Positions 28,292 through 38,942 of a stretch of 64,000 nucleotides of DNA are shown in pieces. The notes under the pieces are model-generated. The model saw only the letters and a list, made by a program, of their open reading frames with translations. It did not search any database and was not told the origin of the DNA. The position numbers and the translations under genes were made by a program. Origin of the DNA: Pseudomonas gozinkensis (GTDB lineage Bacteria; Pseudomonadota; Gammaproteobacteria; Pseudomonadales; Pseudomonadaceae); assembly GCF_014863585.1 (NCBI RefSeq), contig NZ_CP062253.1, positions 4,242,501 through 4,306,500 of the forward strand, written 5' to 3'. Every line of letters starts with the position of its first letter. The first letter of the stretch is position 1.

Positions 28292-29638
28292 GTGAAATCA
28301 TCCATTGCCGGGATGAACGAGGGCGCCGATTCCGTGCTGTCCTCGGCCATTGCCAAAGTCAAACGCCACGTCCTGCCGCTTTTCGTGATCATGTTCATCG
28401 TCAATTACATTGACCGGGTGAACATCGGCTTCGTCCGCACCCACATGGAACATGACCTCGGCATCGGTGCCGCGGCCTACGGTTTCGGTGCCGGGCTGTT
28501 CTTCATCGGTTACGCGCTGTTCGAGGTCCCTTCCAACATGCTGCTGCAAAAGGTCGGCGCGCGAATCTGGCTGACCCGCATCATGCTCACCTGGGGCCTG
28601 GTGGCCGCCGGCATGGCGTTCATCCAGAACGAAACCCACTTCTACATCCTGCGTTTTCTGCTCGGCGTGGCCGAGGCCGGGTTCTTTCCCGGGGTGATCT
28701 ACTACTTCACCCGCTGGTTGCCGGGGGCCGAGCGCGGCAAGGCGATTGCGATCTTCCTCAGCGGTTCGGCCGTGGCCTCGCTGATTTCCGGTCCGTTGTC
28801 CGGCCTGTTGCTGCAGATCGAAGGTCTGGGTCTGCACGGCTGGCAGTGGATGTATTTCATCGAGGGGATGTTCTCGGTTGGCCTGTGCGTATTCGTCTGG
28901 TTCTGGCTCGACGCCAAACCCCACGACGCCAAGTGGCTGACCCGCGCCGAGCAGGATGCGCTGGTCAAAGCCATCGACGATGAACAACAGGCCCGTGAAG
29001 CCGCGACCCCGATCCGGCCGTCGCTGGGCAAACTGCTCAAGGATCGCCAGATCATCCTGTTCTGCCTGATCTACTTCTTCATTCAATTGACCATCTACGC
29101 CGCGACGTTCTGGCTGCCGAGCATCATCAAGAAAATGGGCGAGATGAGCGACTTCCAGGTCGGCCTGTTCAACTCGATTCCGTGGCTGCTGTCGATCATC
29201 GGCATGTACGCGTTCGCCTCGTTCTCGGCGAAGTGGAAACACCAGCAGGCGTGGGTCGCCACGGCGTTGTTGATCGCCGCCGCGGGGATGTTCATGTCCA
29301 CCACCGGCGGGCCGATCTTCGCTTTCGTCGCGATCTGCTTTGCCGCACTGGGTTTCAAATCCGCGTCATCGCTGTTCTGGCCGATACCGCAGGCTTATCT
29401 CGATGCGCGGATCGCCGCCGCCGTGATCGCGCTGATCAACTCGGTGGGCAACCTCGGCGGATTCGTCGCCCCCACCACGTTCGGCCTGCTGGAACAACAC
29501 ACCGGCTCGATCCAGGGCGGCCTCTATGGTCTGGCCGCGACCTCGATCATCGCCGCAATCATCGTGTTCGCCGCCCGCATGACACCCAAATCCGCACCTG
29601 ACGTCGCCGTGGCCGATGCCGCGCCGAAACACGCCTGA
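28292..29638 (+). CDS. gudP: MFS hexuronate/glucarate permease (GudP-like)
   Basis: 448 residues from GTG 28292, chosen because GGGAGA lies 8 nt upstream; GTG 28277 and ATG 28313 are alternatives. Twelve helices of the anion:cation symporter family, with NYIDRVNIGFVRTHMEHDLG, GVAEAGFFPGVIYYFTRWLP and the central loop typical of glucarate and hexuronate permeases. It lies 24 bp upstream of gudD in one operon, so D-glucarate or galactarate is the likely substrate. Confidence 0.88.
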   Translation: MKSSIAGMNEGADSVLSSAIAKVKRHVLPLFVIMFIVNYIDRVNIGFVRTHMEHDLGIGAAAYGFGAGLFFIGYALFEVPSNMLLQKVGARIWLTRIMLTWGLVAAGMAFIQNETHFYILRFLLGVAEAGFFPGVIYYFTRWLPGAERGKAIAIFLSGSAVASLISGPLSGLLLQIEGLGLHGWQWMYFIEGMFSVGLCVFVWFWLDAKPHDAKWLTRAEQDALVKAIDDEQQAREAATPIRPSLGKLLKDRQIILFCLIYFFIQLTIYAATFWLPSIIKKMGEMSDFQVGLFNSIPWLLSIIGMYAFASFSAKWKHQQAWVATALLIAAAGMFMSTTGGPIFAFVAICFAALGFKSASSLFWPIPQAYLDARIAAAVIALINSVGNLGGFVAPTTFGLLEQHTGSIQGGLYGLAATSIIAAIIVFAARMTPKSAPDVAVADAAPKHA

Positions 29639-29662
29639 ATCCGCTTGAAAGGACAACAAGAC

Positions 29663-31006
29663 ATGACCGCACACGACATCGCCAAAGCCCCGATCATCAC
29701 CGAGATGCAAGTCATCCCGGTGGCCGGCCACGACGGCATGCTGCTCAACCTGAGCGGCGCCCACGGGCCGTTTTTCACCCGCAACATCGTCATCCTCAAG
29801 GACAACGCCGGCCACACTGGCGTCGGTGAAGTGCCCGGCGGCGAACGCATCCGCCAGACCCTTGAAGACGCGCGCAGCCTGGTGGTCGGCAGCCCGATCG
29901 GCACGTATCAGAAGATCCTCAACCAGGTGCGCCAGACCTTCGCCGACCGTGACGCCGGCGGCCGTGGGCTACAGACCTTCGACCTGCGCATCACCATTCA
30001 CGCGGTCACTGGCCTCGAAGCCGCCCTGCTCGACCTGCTCGGCCAGCACCTCGACGTGCCGGTAGCCGCGTTGCTCGGCGAAGGCCAACAGCGCGATGAA
30101 GTGAAGATGCTCGGTTATCTGTTCTACGTGGGCGATCGCCAGGAAACCGACCTCGCCTACCGCAGCGAACCGGATGCCGACAATGACTGGTTCCGCGTGC
30201 GTCACGAAAAAGCCATGACCGCCGACGCCGTGGTGCGTCTGGCCGAGGCTGCCCACGCGCGCTATGGCTTCAAGGACTTCAAGCTCAAGGGCGGCGTCCT
30301 CAGCGGCGATGCCGAAATCGAAGCGGTGACCGCACTGGCCGAACGCTTCCCTGACGCGCGCATTACCCTCGATCCGAACGGCGCGTGGTCACTCAAAGAA
30401 GCGATCCGTTTGTGCCGCGACCAGCATCAGGTGCTGGCCTACGCCGAAGACCCGTGCGGTGCGGAAAACGGTTACTCGGGCCGCGAAGTGATGGCCGAAT
30501 TCCGCCGCGCCACCGGCCTGAAAACCGCCACCAACATGATCGCCACCGACTGGCGCGAAATGGGTCACGCAATCCAGTTGCAGTCGGTGGACATCCCGTT
30601 GGCCGATCCGCATTTCTGGACCATGCAGGGCTCGGTGCGGGTGGCGCAGATGTGCCATGAATGGGGCCTGACCTGGGGCTCGCACTCCAACAACCACTTC
30701 GACATTTCCCTGGCGATGTTCACCCACGTCGCGGCCGCTGCACCGGGCGACATCACCGCCATCGACACCCACTGGATCTGGCAGGACGGCCAGCGCCTGA
30801 CCAAGGCGCCGCTGCAAATCGTCGACGGCTGCGTGCAGGTGCCGAAGAAGCCGGGACTGGGGGTGGAGCTGGACATGGACCAGGTGGCCAAGGCCCATGA
30901 AATCTATAAAGGCATGGGCCTGGGCGCGCGGGATGACAGCGTGGCGATGCAGTTTCTGATTCCGGGCTGGACGTTCGATAACAAGAAGCCGTGCCTGGTG
31001 CGCTGA
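29663..31006 (+). CDS. gudD: Glucarate dehydratase
   Basis: 447 residues from ATG 29663 with AAAGGA upstream. Enolase superfamily, mandelate-racemase subgroup. Catalytic lysines 207 and 209 lie in FKLKGG, metal ligands are Asp237, Glu268 and Asn291, and the catalytic base is His341 in WGSHSNNH, all offset by +2 from E. coli GudD. It dehydrates D-glucarate to 5-keto-4-deoxyglucarate. Last gene of the permease-gudD operon. Confidence 0.95.
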   Translation: MTAHDIAKAPIITEMQVIPVAGHDGMLLNLSGAHGPFFTRNIVILKDNAGHTGVGEVPGGERIRQTLEDARSLVVGSPIGTYQKILNQVRQTFADRDAGGRGLQTFDLRITIHAVTGLEAALLDLLGQHLDVPVAALLGEGQQRDEVKMLGYLFYVGDRQETDLAYRSEPDADNDWFRVRHEKAMTADAVVRLAEAAHARYGFKDFKLKGGVLSGDAEIEAVTALAERFPDARITLDPNGAWSLKEAIRLCRDQHQVLAYAEDPCGAENGYSGREVMAEFRRATGLKTATNMIATDWREMGHAIQLQSVDIPLADPHFWTMQGSVRVAQMCHEWGLTWGSHSNNHFDISLAMFTHVAAAAPGDITAIDTHWIWQDGQRLTKAPLQIVDGCVQVPKKPGLGVELDMDQVAKAHEIYKGMGLGARDDSVAMQFLIPGWTFDNKKPCLVR

Positions 31007-31027
31007 CCCGTATTCAACGCAATTCCC

Positions 31028-31116
31028 TGTGGGAGCGAGCTTGCTCGCGATGGCAGAGTGTCAGTCGATTACTTTTCGAAATTGAGGCCGTCTTCGCGAG
31101 CAAGCTCGCTCCCACA
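31028..31116. repeat. REPIN (inverted REP pair)
   Basis: TGTGGGAGCGAGCTTGCTCG-type unit at 31028-31050 and its inverse at 31093-31116, separated by about 42 nt, between gudD and the convergent ampR. Confidence 0.9.
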
Positions 31117-31123
31117 AGGACTT

Positions 31124-33325
<2,202 letters not shown>

Positions 33326-33334
33326 TCACGCCAT

Positions 33335-33369
33335 AAAAAACGGGCGACCCGAGAAGGTCGCCCGTTTTT
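33335..33369. terminator. bidirectional terminator after ampC
   Basis: Stem CGGGCGACC/GGTCGCCCG with A's before and TTTTT after. Confidence 0.9.
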
Positions 33370-33386
33370 GTTTGGGGGTTTGAAAA

Positions 33387-33719
33387 CTACGCCTGTAGCT
33401 TCCAGCCCAGTACATCCATCAGGTCGCAGCTGTCACGTAGAGGGATTGCCAGCACCCGGGCGAAGTCCTGCAACAGTAATGAGTCATGACCGATGCCGTC
33501 GCTGAGGGAAAGGGTTTCCAGCAGCTGAGTCACGCTTCGTAATCGGTAGGCAGCTGTACCGTGGAGTACGTCTACCGGAGCTTCGCGGTCGATCAGGAGG
33601 CAGGGAATCTGGCAGTCGATGCCGGTAATAGGGATGTAGCGGGGTTTGGGATTAGCGATTTGTTCGCGGGAATCTGGGTTGGTGGGAGTTTCGGCTGCGT
33701 TCGAATCAAATTCTTTCAT
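33387..33719 (-). CDS. Small hypothetical protein (110 aa)
   Basis: Started at MKEFDSNAAETPTNP; a longer open frame runs back to 33914 through the structured element. The N-terminal third is polar and probably disordered. The rest has a strand-like segment (PITGIDCQIPCLLID) and amphipathic helices (AAYRLRSVTQLLETLSL, LLLQDFARVLAIPLRDSCDLM). I recall short helical Pseudomonas proteins of this kind (DUF3077-like) but cannot place it firmly. Only a weak ribosome site precedes the ATG. Confidence 0.5.
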   Translation of the reverse strand: MKEFDSNAAETPTNPDSREQIANPKPRYIPITGIDCQIPCLLIDREAPVDVLHGTAAYRLRSVTQLLETLSLSDGIGHDSLLLQDFARVLAIPLRDSCDLMDVLGWKLQA

Positions 33720-33777
33720 GTGTGAATATCTCGTGCAGTTGGAGAAAAAACTGCCGAGCTCCCTTCCACGAGAGGGT

Positions 33778-33855
33778 GGCAGCTTTGCGCAGGTGTGGAA
33801 GTCCGGGATCCCAAAAAACCCGGTGCACTCGAGAGTGCTCCTGCGCATAGCTGCC
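33778..33855. repeat. nested inverted-repeat element
   Basis: Outer arms GGCAGCTTTGCGCAGG (33778-33793) and CCTGCGCATAGCTGCC (33840-33855) pair at 15 of 16 positions. They enclose two hairpins, CCGGG/CCCGG at 33803-33823 and GCACTC/GAGTGC at 33825-33838. As RNA this folds into a three-way junction. It lies 59 bp upstream of the minus-strand 110-aa gene and could be its leader or an unrecognised repeat. Confidence 0.55.
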
Positions 33856-33937
33856 ATAAGCAAACAATGTTGGTATAAAGGCGCCAACAAGTGTTTACAG
33901 GCGCACATGCGCATTCAGGATTCACCGGACTTCCACA
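33794..33937. repeat. 13-bp perfect inverted repeat pair
   Basis: TGTGGAAGTCCGG at 33794-33806 and CCGGACTTCCACA at 33925-33937. The first arm abuts the inner edge of the nested element; the second overlaps the end of a 50-codon minus-strand ORF. Confidence 0.6.
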
Positions 33938-34074
33938 TCCGACCGCTGATTTTGCAGCGGCCCGATGAGGTTATCGGCGTACGACTCAAGCCACCAGTTC
34001 ACCAACGCCGCCGCGTTTTGAAGGAAACGTCCGACGGATTTGAAGGGTGTTGCCGCGTAAATTTCCGGGCACAT
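33922..34074 (-). CDS. Possible 50-aa ORF, perhaps a gene remnant
   Basis: ATG at 34074 directly follows an in-frame TGA. 50 codons end with QNQRSDVEVR. The middle (FLQNAAALVNWWLESYADNLI) reads like an amphipathic protein helix, not shadow sequence. No clear Shine-Dalgarno is seen. It may be a remnant of a longer gene or a true small protein. The rest of the 33720-34200 gap has no gene that I can see. Confidence 0.3.
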   Translation of the reverse strand: MCPEIYAATPFKSVGRFLQNAAALVNWWLESYADNLIGPLQNQRSDVEVR

Positions 34075-34200
34075 TCAGCAATGATTTTCAAAGGTGACCG
34101 GCTGAAAGAGATGCATCTAAACTGCACCGCATTGCCGGGTTATCGCGGATGAAATGACGTTCGCCAAACACCTGACCGACTGAAACACAGAGGGGGATTA

Positions 34201-35349
34201 ATGAAGATCGACAGCCTCAAACTCACGAATGTAGGTCGGTTCAATGACATCACCGTTCATTTGGCTCCTCTCTCCGGCCCCCATTCCAACATCACAGTTT
34301 TCGTGGGAATCAACGGCGCCGGTAAAACCACCCTGCTGAAAGCGCTCACCACCTGCCTGAGCTGGCTGATAGCAAGAATTCGCACCCGAAAAGGCAATGG
34401 CAGTCATATCGCAGAGGAAGACATTCGTAACGGGACCCCGGCTGCCATCGTCTCGATCGCGGTAGCAGAACCTGCACATCCGCGAGTCAATCCCGAGTCT
34501 GATCCCGATGAAGAAGACGATGTATTCGTATGGGGTATGTCACACAGCAAGCAGGGCGGGAAAACGGCTCTGAGCAGCTCCCTGGAAGACGTAAATCTGC
34601 TCGCCGATCACTATCGCGCCCTGATGACAGCCGATGACAACGCCTCACTCCCCCTGATCGCCTACTATCCGGTGGAGCGATCGGTTCTCGAAATCCCGCT
34701 GAAAATCAAAAGCGGACAAACCTTCGATCAACTGGCGGGCTACGACGAATCCCTGAAACACAGCACCGATTTTCGTGGCTTCTTTGAATGGTTTCGAGAG
34801 CGCGAAGACAGCGAAAACGAGTCCGGTATTTCCGATTCCGCATTGAACGAAATAGCTCAAAAATTTGGTCCTGAAAGCGAAGCCTGGAAGACGTTATCCG
34901 AGCTCAAAGCTTCGTCCCGTGACTCCCAACTGACGGCCGTCCGCTGCGCCATCGCGGCCTTCATGCCGGGCTTCACCAACCTGCGAATACAGCGACAACC
35001 TCGCCTGCACATGGCGATCGACAAGGACCGCGTCACTTTCAATGTCGCCCAATTGTCACAAGGCGAAAAATCGATGCTGGCACTGGTCGGCGACATCGCC
35101 CGCCGACTGGCCATGATGAACCCGTCACTGGACAATCCGCTCCACGGCGAAGGCATCGTCCTCATCGATGAAGTGGACCTTCATCTGCATCCGGAATGGC
35201 AGCTCAACCTTATCCAGCAATTGAACAAAACATTTCCAAACTGCCAATTCGTGCTGACAACCCAGTCTCCCTTGGTCGTTAGCGAAGCAAAAGATGCACT
35301 GGTTTACGTGCTGAATGACGACGAGCTCTACGAGCGCAATAGCCTTTGA
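34201..35349 (+). CDS. Orphan AAA/SMC-like ATPase (OLD/PtuA-like)
   Basis: 382 residues with a GGGGG-type ribosome site. The RecF/SMC-like opening MKIDSLKLTNVGRFNDI is followed by Walker A GINGAGKT near residue 40, the ABC-type signature LSQGEKSML, Walker B GIVLIDEVDLHLHP and the switch TTQSPLV. ATPases of this build are found alone or paired with a nuclease (OLD, PtuAB/Septu, retron-linked). Here no HNH, TOPRIM or reverse-transcriptase gene adjoins and a terminator follows directly, so it stands alone. Lower-GC context suggests acquisition. Confidence 0.8.
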   Translation: MKIDSLKLTNVGRFNDITVHLAPLSGPHSNITVFVGINGAGKTTLLKALTTCLSWLIARIRTRKGNGSHIAEEDIRNGTPAAIVSIAVAEPAHPRVNPESDPDEEDDVFVWGMSHSKQGGKTALSSSLEDVNLLADHYRALMTADDNASLPLIAYYPVERSVLEIPLKIKSGQTFDQLAGYDESLKHSTDFRGFFEWFREREDSENESGISDSALNEIAQKFGPESEAWKTLSELKASSRDSQLTAVRCAIAAFMPGFTNLRIQRQPRLHMAIDKDRVTFNVAQLSQGEKSMLALVGDIARRLAMMNPSLDNPLHGEGIVLIDEVDLHLHPEWQLNLIQQLNKTFPNCQFVLTTQSPLVVSEAKDALVYVLNDDELYERNSL

Positions 35350-35463
35350 AAACTCGATGTCAGTCAGATGCGGATCAGAACCAAAGAAACCGGCATCGCA
35401 GAACAGTGTTGGAATGTCATCCGTGACCACCTGCGGTCATCTTCAGATCAAAACACCGTGAGC

Positions 35464-35503
35464 AAAAAAAATGGCGAACGCTTGATAACGTTCGCCATTT
35501 TTA
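35464..35503. terminator. bidirectional terminator ATPase / DUF4174
   Basis: Stem AAATGGCGAACG/CGTTCGCCATTT with loop CTTGATAA, flanked by A's and T's. Confidence 0.9.
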
Positions 35504-35520
35504 TTCAGAGCCTGCCTCAA

Positions 35521-36087
35521 TCAATCATCCGGCATTTCCGGCGGCTTGGCCGGTTTGGCTGGCTTCACCGGTTTTGTCCCTTTCGCACCCTTGGCCGGCG
35601 CCGGTTCTGCAGCGGCCGGGGCAGTGACCACGGTGGAGGTGGTTTCTTTCTCGGCGGCAGGCAGCGCATCAATGGTGTCGAAGATCTTCTTCAAATCGAC
35701 CGCCGCCGCTTCATCCCCCGAAGCCGTCAGCTTGGTCTCTCCATCCTTGCCCACCAGGAAAACCTTCGGATACGCCCCGGCGCCCAGCTTCAGCGAGCGC
35801 AGCAGCGCCATGGTTTGCTGCTGCTCGAGGCTTTTGCCATCGACCTGACCGCTCATGCTCAGGATGGTGTAAACCTTGATCTTGCGGTCGGCGATGCCTT
35901 GTTTGTTGGCCGGATCGTCCAGCGCTTTTTTCAGGCTGACCCAATATGAATCGACCGTACTGGAAGCGATCACGATCACCGGGCGGTTGATGCCCTTGTC
36001 GACGTCCAGAGGGGAATCGCCGTCGGCGGCGAACAGGGGGCCGGCAATCGCCAGCAAGAGTGTCAGGGTCAGTGACCTGATGAGCAT
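35521..36087 (-). CDS. DUF4174 family periplasmic protein
   Basis: 188 residues from ATG 36087 with AGGAG 6 nt upstream. A signal peptide (MLIRSLTLTLLLAIAGPLFA) precedes a thioredoxin-like domain (RPVIVIASS to YPKVFLVGKDGETKLTASG) and a low-complexity Ala/Lys/Pro tail (KGAKGTKPVKPAKPAKPP). Family function unknown; no CXXC redox motif is present. Confidence 0.8.
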   Translation of the reverse strand: MLIRSLTLTLLLAIAGPLFAADGDSPLDVDKGINRPVIVIASSTVDSYWVSLKKALDDPANKQGIADRKIKVYTILSMSGQVDGKSLEQQQTMALLRSLKLGAGAYPKVFLVGKDGETKLTASGDEAAAVDLKKIFDTIDALPAAEKETTSTVVTAPAAAEPAPAKGAKGTKPVKPAKPAKPPEMPDD

Positions 36088-36297
36088 GCGCATCTCCTTT
36101 TGATATCCACGCTCTAATGATTGCGCATCGCGGCGATTGTTCCGGGGGGTGCCCGGCAAAAGTGTTTCGCCTTGCCCAAAGCTTAGGTCAGCACCGATTT
36201 TGCGCAACCGGTTGAGCGCGATCCTGTCGCGCATTTGATTACCTTTTATGACCGCATTAGGGTGGAGGTTCAGCCTGCGAAATGGAGTTCAACGCGC

Positions 36298-36774
36298 ATG
36301 CACATCGACTACCTCTGCCATCACCCGCAACTGATCGAGGAACTGGCCGAACTCAACTTCAAGGAATGGGGCCAATACAGCCCCGAAGATACCCTCGCCA
36401 GCCGCACCGAACGCATGCGCGCCGCCTGCGGTAAAGGCGCGATCCCCAGCGTGGTGGTGGCGATCGAAGACGGAAAACTGCTCGGCGGTGCGCTGCTGAT
36501 CGACAGCGACATGGACACGCGCCCGCAACTGACGCCGTGGCTGGCCGGCGTCTACGTGAAGGCCGAACAGCGTGGCCGTGGGATCGCCTCGCAACTGGTC
36601 AACCGCATCGTCGAGGAAGCCGCCGCACTGGGTGTGCCGCAGTTGTACCTGTACACCGATGCCGCGCAGTCACTGTATGCGCGGCTGGGTTGGGAGGTGC
36701 TGGAAGAAACGGAGTACGACGGTTTGCCGGTGACGGTGATGAAGCGGGCGCTCGATCAGAACGCCAGCTTGTAA
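36298..36774 (+). CDS. GNAT-family N-acetyltransferase
   Basis: 158 residues from MHIDYLCHHPQLIEEL, with GGAG upstream. The acetyl-CoA loop is VYVKAEQRGRGIASQLVNRI, followed by the C-terminal YLYTDAAQSLYARLGWEV typical of GNATs. Acceptor substrate unknown. Its end overlaps the convergent TauE/SafE gene by 19 bp. Confidence 0.88.
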   Translation: MHIDYLCHHPQLIEELAELNFKEWGQYSPEDTLASRTERMRAACGKGAIPSVVVAIEDGKLLGGALLIDSDMDTRPQLTPWLAGVYVKAEQRGRGIASQLVNRIVEEAAALGVPQLYLYTDAAQSLYARLGWEVLEETEYDGLPVTVMKRALDQNASL

Positions 36775-37541
36775 CCGATCAACACCAGCATCGTCGCCAG
36801 GCACGGGCGCAGCAGTTCATCGGAGACTCGACCGGTCAGGTGGCTGCCGAGCCAGATGCCCGGCAACGAACCGACCAGCAGAAAGCCCAGCACGCCCCAG
36901 TCCATGTTGCCCATGCTCGCGTGGCCGAGGCCGGCGACCAGGGTCAGAGGTACGGCGTGGGCGATTTCGGTGCCGACCAGGCGGCGGGTCGGCAGCAGCG
37001 GATAGAGGATGAACAATGCGACGGTGCCGAGGGCGCCGGCGCCGATGGAGGTCAGGGCGACCATGGTGCCGAGGATCAGACCGGTGATCACGGTCATGAC
37101 ATTCAGGCGCGCGCCGCTCGGGTTGTAGTTGCCGCCGGCGCGTTTGTGGGCGAATTCCAGCAGGCGTTTCTTGAACAGAATCGCCAGCGCCGTGGCGAAC
37201 AGCACGAAGCCCAGCGCTTGCTTGATGATGGCGTTCATCGCGTCCGGCGCGGTGTGCAGGGTGCTGAGGAACCACAAGGTCATCGCCACCGCCGGGACAC
37301 TGCCCAGGGTCAGCCAGCCGGTGATGGCCCAGTCGATGTTCTTGTTCTTCCTGTGGACCAGCACGCCGCTGGATTTGGTGATGGCCGCGTATAGCAGATC
37401 CGTGCCCACCGCCGTGGCCGGATTGATGCCGAACCACAGCAGGATCGGCGTCATCAACGAACCGCCGCCGACACCGGTCATGCCGACGATGAACCCCACG
37501 ACCAGCCCGGCAATCACCAGGCCGAAATTTGCCAATTCCAT
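36756..37541 (-). CDS. TauE/SafE-family (sulfite/sulfonate) exporter
   Basis: 261 residues from MELANFGLVIAGLVVGF. Eight membrane helices, with the glycine-rich GMTGVGGGSLMTPIL and GTDLLYAAITKSSG motifs of the family in the first repeat and SIGAGALGTVAL in the second. Family members export sulfite, sulfoacetate or similar anions. Substrate here not visible. Confidence 0.88.
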   Translation of the reverse strand: MELANFGLVIAGLVVGFIVGMTGVGGGSLMTPILLWFGINPATAVGTDLLYAAITKSSGVLVHRKNKNIDWAITGWLTLGSVPAVAMTLWFLSTLHTAPDAMNAIIKQALGFVLFATALAILFKKRLLEFAHKRAGGNYNPSGARLNVMTVITGLILGTMVALTSIGAGALGTVALFILYPLLPTRRLVGTEIAHAVPLTLVAGLGHASMGNMDWGVLGFLLVGSLPGIWLGSHLTGRVSDELLRPCLATMLVLIGYKLAF

Positions 37542-37589
37542 TAAGACGTCCAGACAAACCACAGGAAAAATCCGGCCCGCAGCATAACC

Positions 37590-37625
37590 AGTTTTCTTAT
37601 ATCGACCTATATCGATCGGATCTAT
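37590..37625. promoter_or_regulatory. possible operator upstream of the TauE/SafE gene
   Basis: Three closely spaced ATCGA/ATCG elements (TATATCGACCTATATCGATC followed by GGATCTATCG) in the 105-bp gap upstream of the exporter. Direct-repeat character suggests a regulator site; none is encoded next to it. Confidence 0.3.
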
Positions 37626-37646
37626 CGTTATGCAATTTTTTGTTTG

Positions 37647-38861
37647 TCAGTGCTGCCGTCGGCCCGGTTTGAAACTGTGGGTGCTGTTAAGCCAGACCGT
37701 GGCCAGTGCGATCAGCGACAGGATCAGCAACGCCCACGGAAACGACATCGCCCCTGCCCGATCCAGCAGCAATCCGCCGAACAATCCGCCGCCGGCAATC
37801 GCCACGTTCCAGGAAGTGGTGAGCATCGCCTGCACCACATCCACATGTTCTCCGGCGGAGTCCGCTGCGGCGGTGAGCAGCAACGTCGCCGAGCCGCCGA
37901 ACGACAGGCCCCACACCGCCATGCAGGCATAAATCAGCCAGGGCGACGGCGCGACCAGTGCCAGCACCAGCGCAGTCACGGCAAACACCGCAAGGCTGAT
38001 CAAGGCAAGCCCACGCAACCAGCGATCCACCAGCAGACCAATGATCCAGATCCCCAGCAGCGAACACAGACCGAAGACCAGCAGCACCAGATCGACCCGC
38101 TCGCCAAGACCGGCCTGCGTCAGAAACGGCGCGATGTAGGTGTAGAGAATGTTGTGTCCAAGCATCCAGGTCAGTACCACGAACAGCACCGGACGCACGC
38201 CAGGCAGACGCAGCGATTGCATCAGCGGCAATCGCTCGGCGCGGGCCTGACCCGGACGATCCGGCACCGCGATAACGATCCACGCCGCCAGCACCAGCGC
38301 CAGTGCCGACATGATCCCGAACGAGGCGCGCCAGCCGATCACATTGCCCAGCCAGGTGCCCGCCGGCGTACCCAGCGACAACGCCACCGGCGTGCCAAGC
38401 ATGGCAATCGCCAGCGCCCGACCCTGCTGGTGCACCGGCACGATCCCCCGCGCGTAGCCAGCCATGATCCCCCACGACAGCCCCGCCGCCATCCCGGCCA
38501 GAAATCGCGACGCCAGGGTCAGTCCGTAATGGCTGGAAAACGTGGTGATGGTGTTGAACAGCAGAAACCCGCCGACCGTCATCAGCAGCACCCGCTTGCG
38601 CCCCCAGCCACGGGTGGCGACCGTCAGCGGAATCGCCGCGACAATCGAGCCCAGCGCATACAGCGTCACCAGTTGCCCGGCCAGCACTTCGCTGACGTTG
38701 AGGCCGGCGCCAATCTGCGGCAACAGGCCCGCTGGCAGGGTTTCGGTGAGGATGGCGATGAAGCCGGTCATGGCAAACGCCAGCAATGCGGCGTAAGGCA
38801 GTTTGTCCGTGCGGGTGGCACGTTCCAGGCTCGAGTATTCGGCGCTTGCGGGGTCGGTCAT
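37647..38861 (-). CDS. MFS transporter, DHA1 family
   Basis: 404 residues from MTDPASAEYSSLERATR with GGGAG upstream. About twelve helices; TETLPAGLLPQIGAGLNVSE and GWGRKRVLL match sugar/drug efflux DHA1 members. A perfect TTGTATACAA palindrome sits 40 bp upstream. Substrate unknown. Confidence 0.87.
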   Translation of the reverse strand: MTDPASAEYSSLERATRTDKLPYAALLAFAMTGFIAILTETLPAGLLPQIGAGLNVSEVLAGQLVTLYALGSIVAAIPLTVATRGWGRKRVLLMTVGGFLLFNTITTFSSHYGLTLASRFLAGMAAGLSWGIMAGYARGIVPVHQQGRALAIAMLGTPVALSLGTPAGTWLGNVIGWRASFGIMSALALVLAAWIVIAVPDRPGQARAERLPLMQSLRLPGVRPVLFVVLTWMLGHNILYTYIAPFLTQAGLGERVDLVLLVFGLCSLLGIWIIGLLVDRWLRGLALISLAVFAVTALVLALVAPSPWLIYACMAVWGLSFGGSATLLLTAAADSAGEHVDVVQAMLTTSWNVAIAGGGLFGGLLLDRAGAMSFPWALLILSLIALATVWLNSTHSFKPGRRQH

Positions 38862-38900
38862 GACAGGTGCAGCTCCCTTTGAGTCAAATCGGACGACAGA

Positions 38901-38910
38901 TTGTATACAA
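38901..38910. promoter_or_regulatory. palindromic operator candidate TTGTATACAA
   Basis: Perfect 10-bp palindrome in the promoter region of the MFS gene, of the form bound by GntR-family regulators. No GntR gene adjoins. Confidence 0.45.
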
Positions 38911-38942
38911 ACCTTATCGATCGCCACTCTACCCGACTTGGC

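Noticed and set aside
35368..35949. ORF after the orphan ATPase as a possible nuclease partner
   Set aside because: It runs through the terminator hairpin at 35464-35503 and continues antisense to the DUF4174 gene; no HNH or TOPRIM motif.
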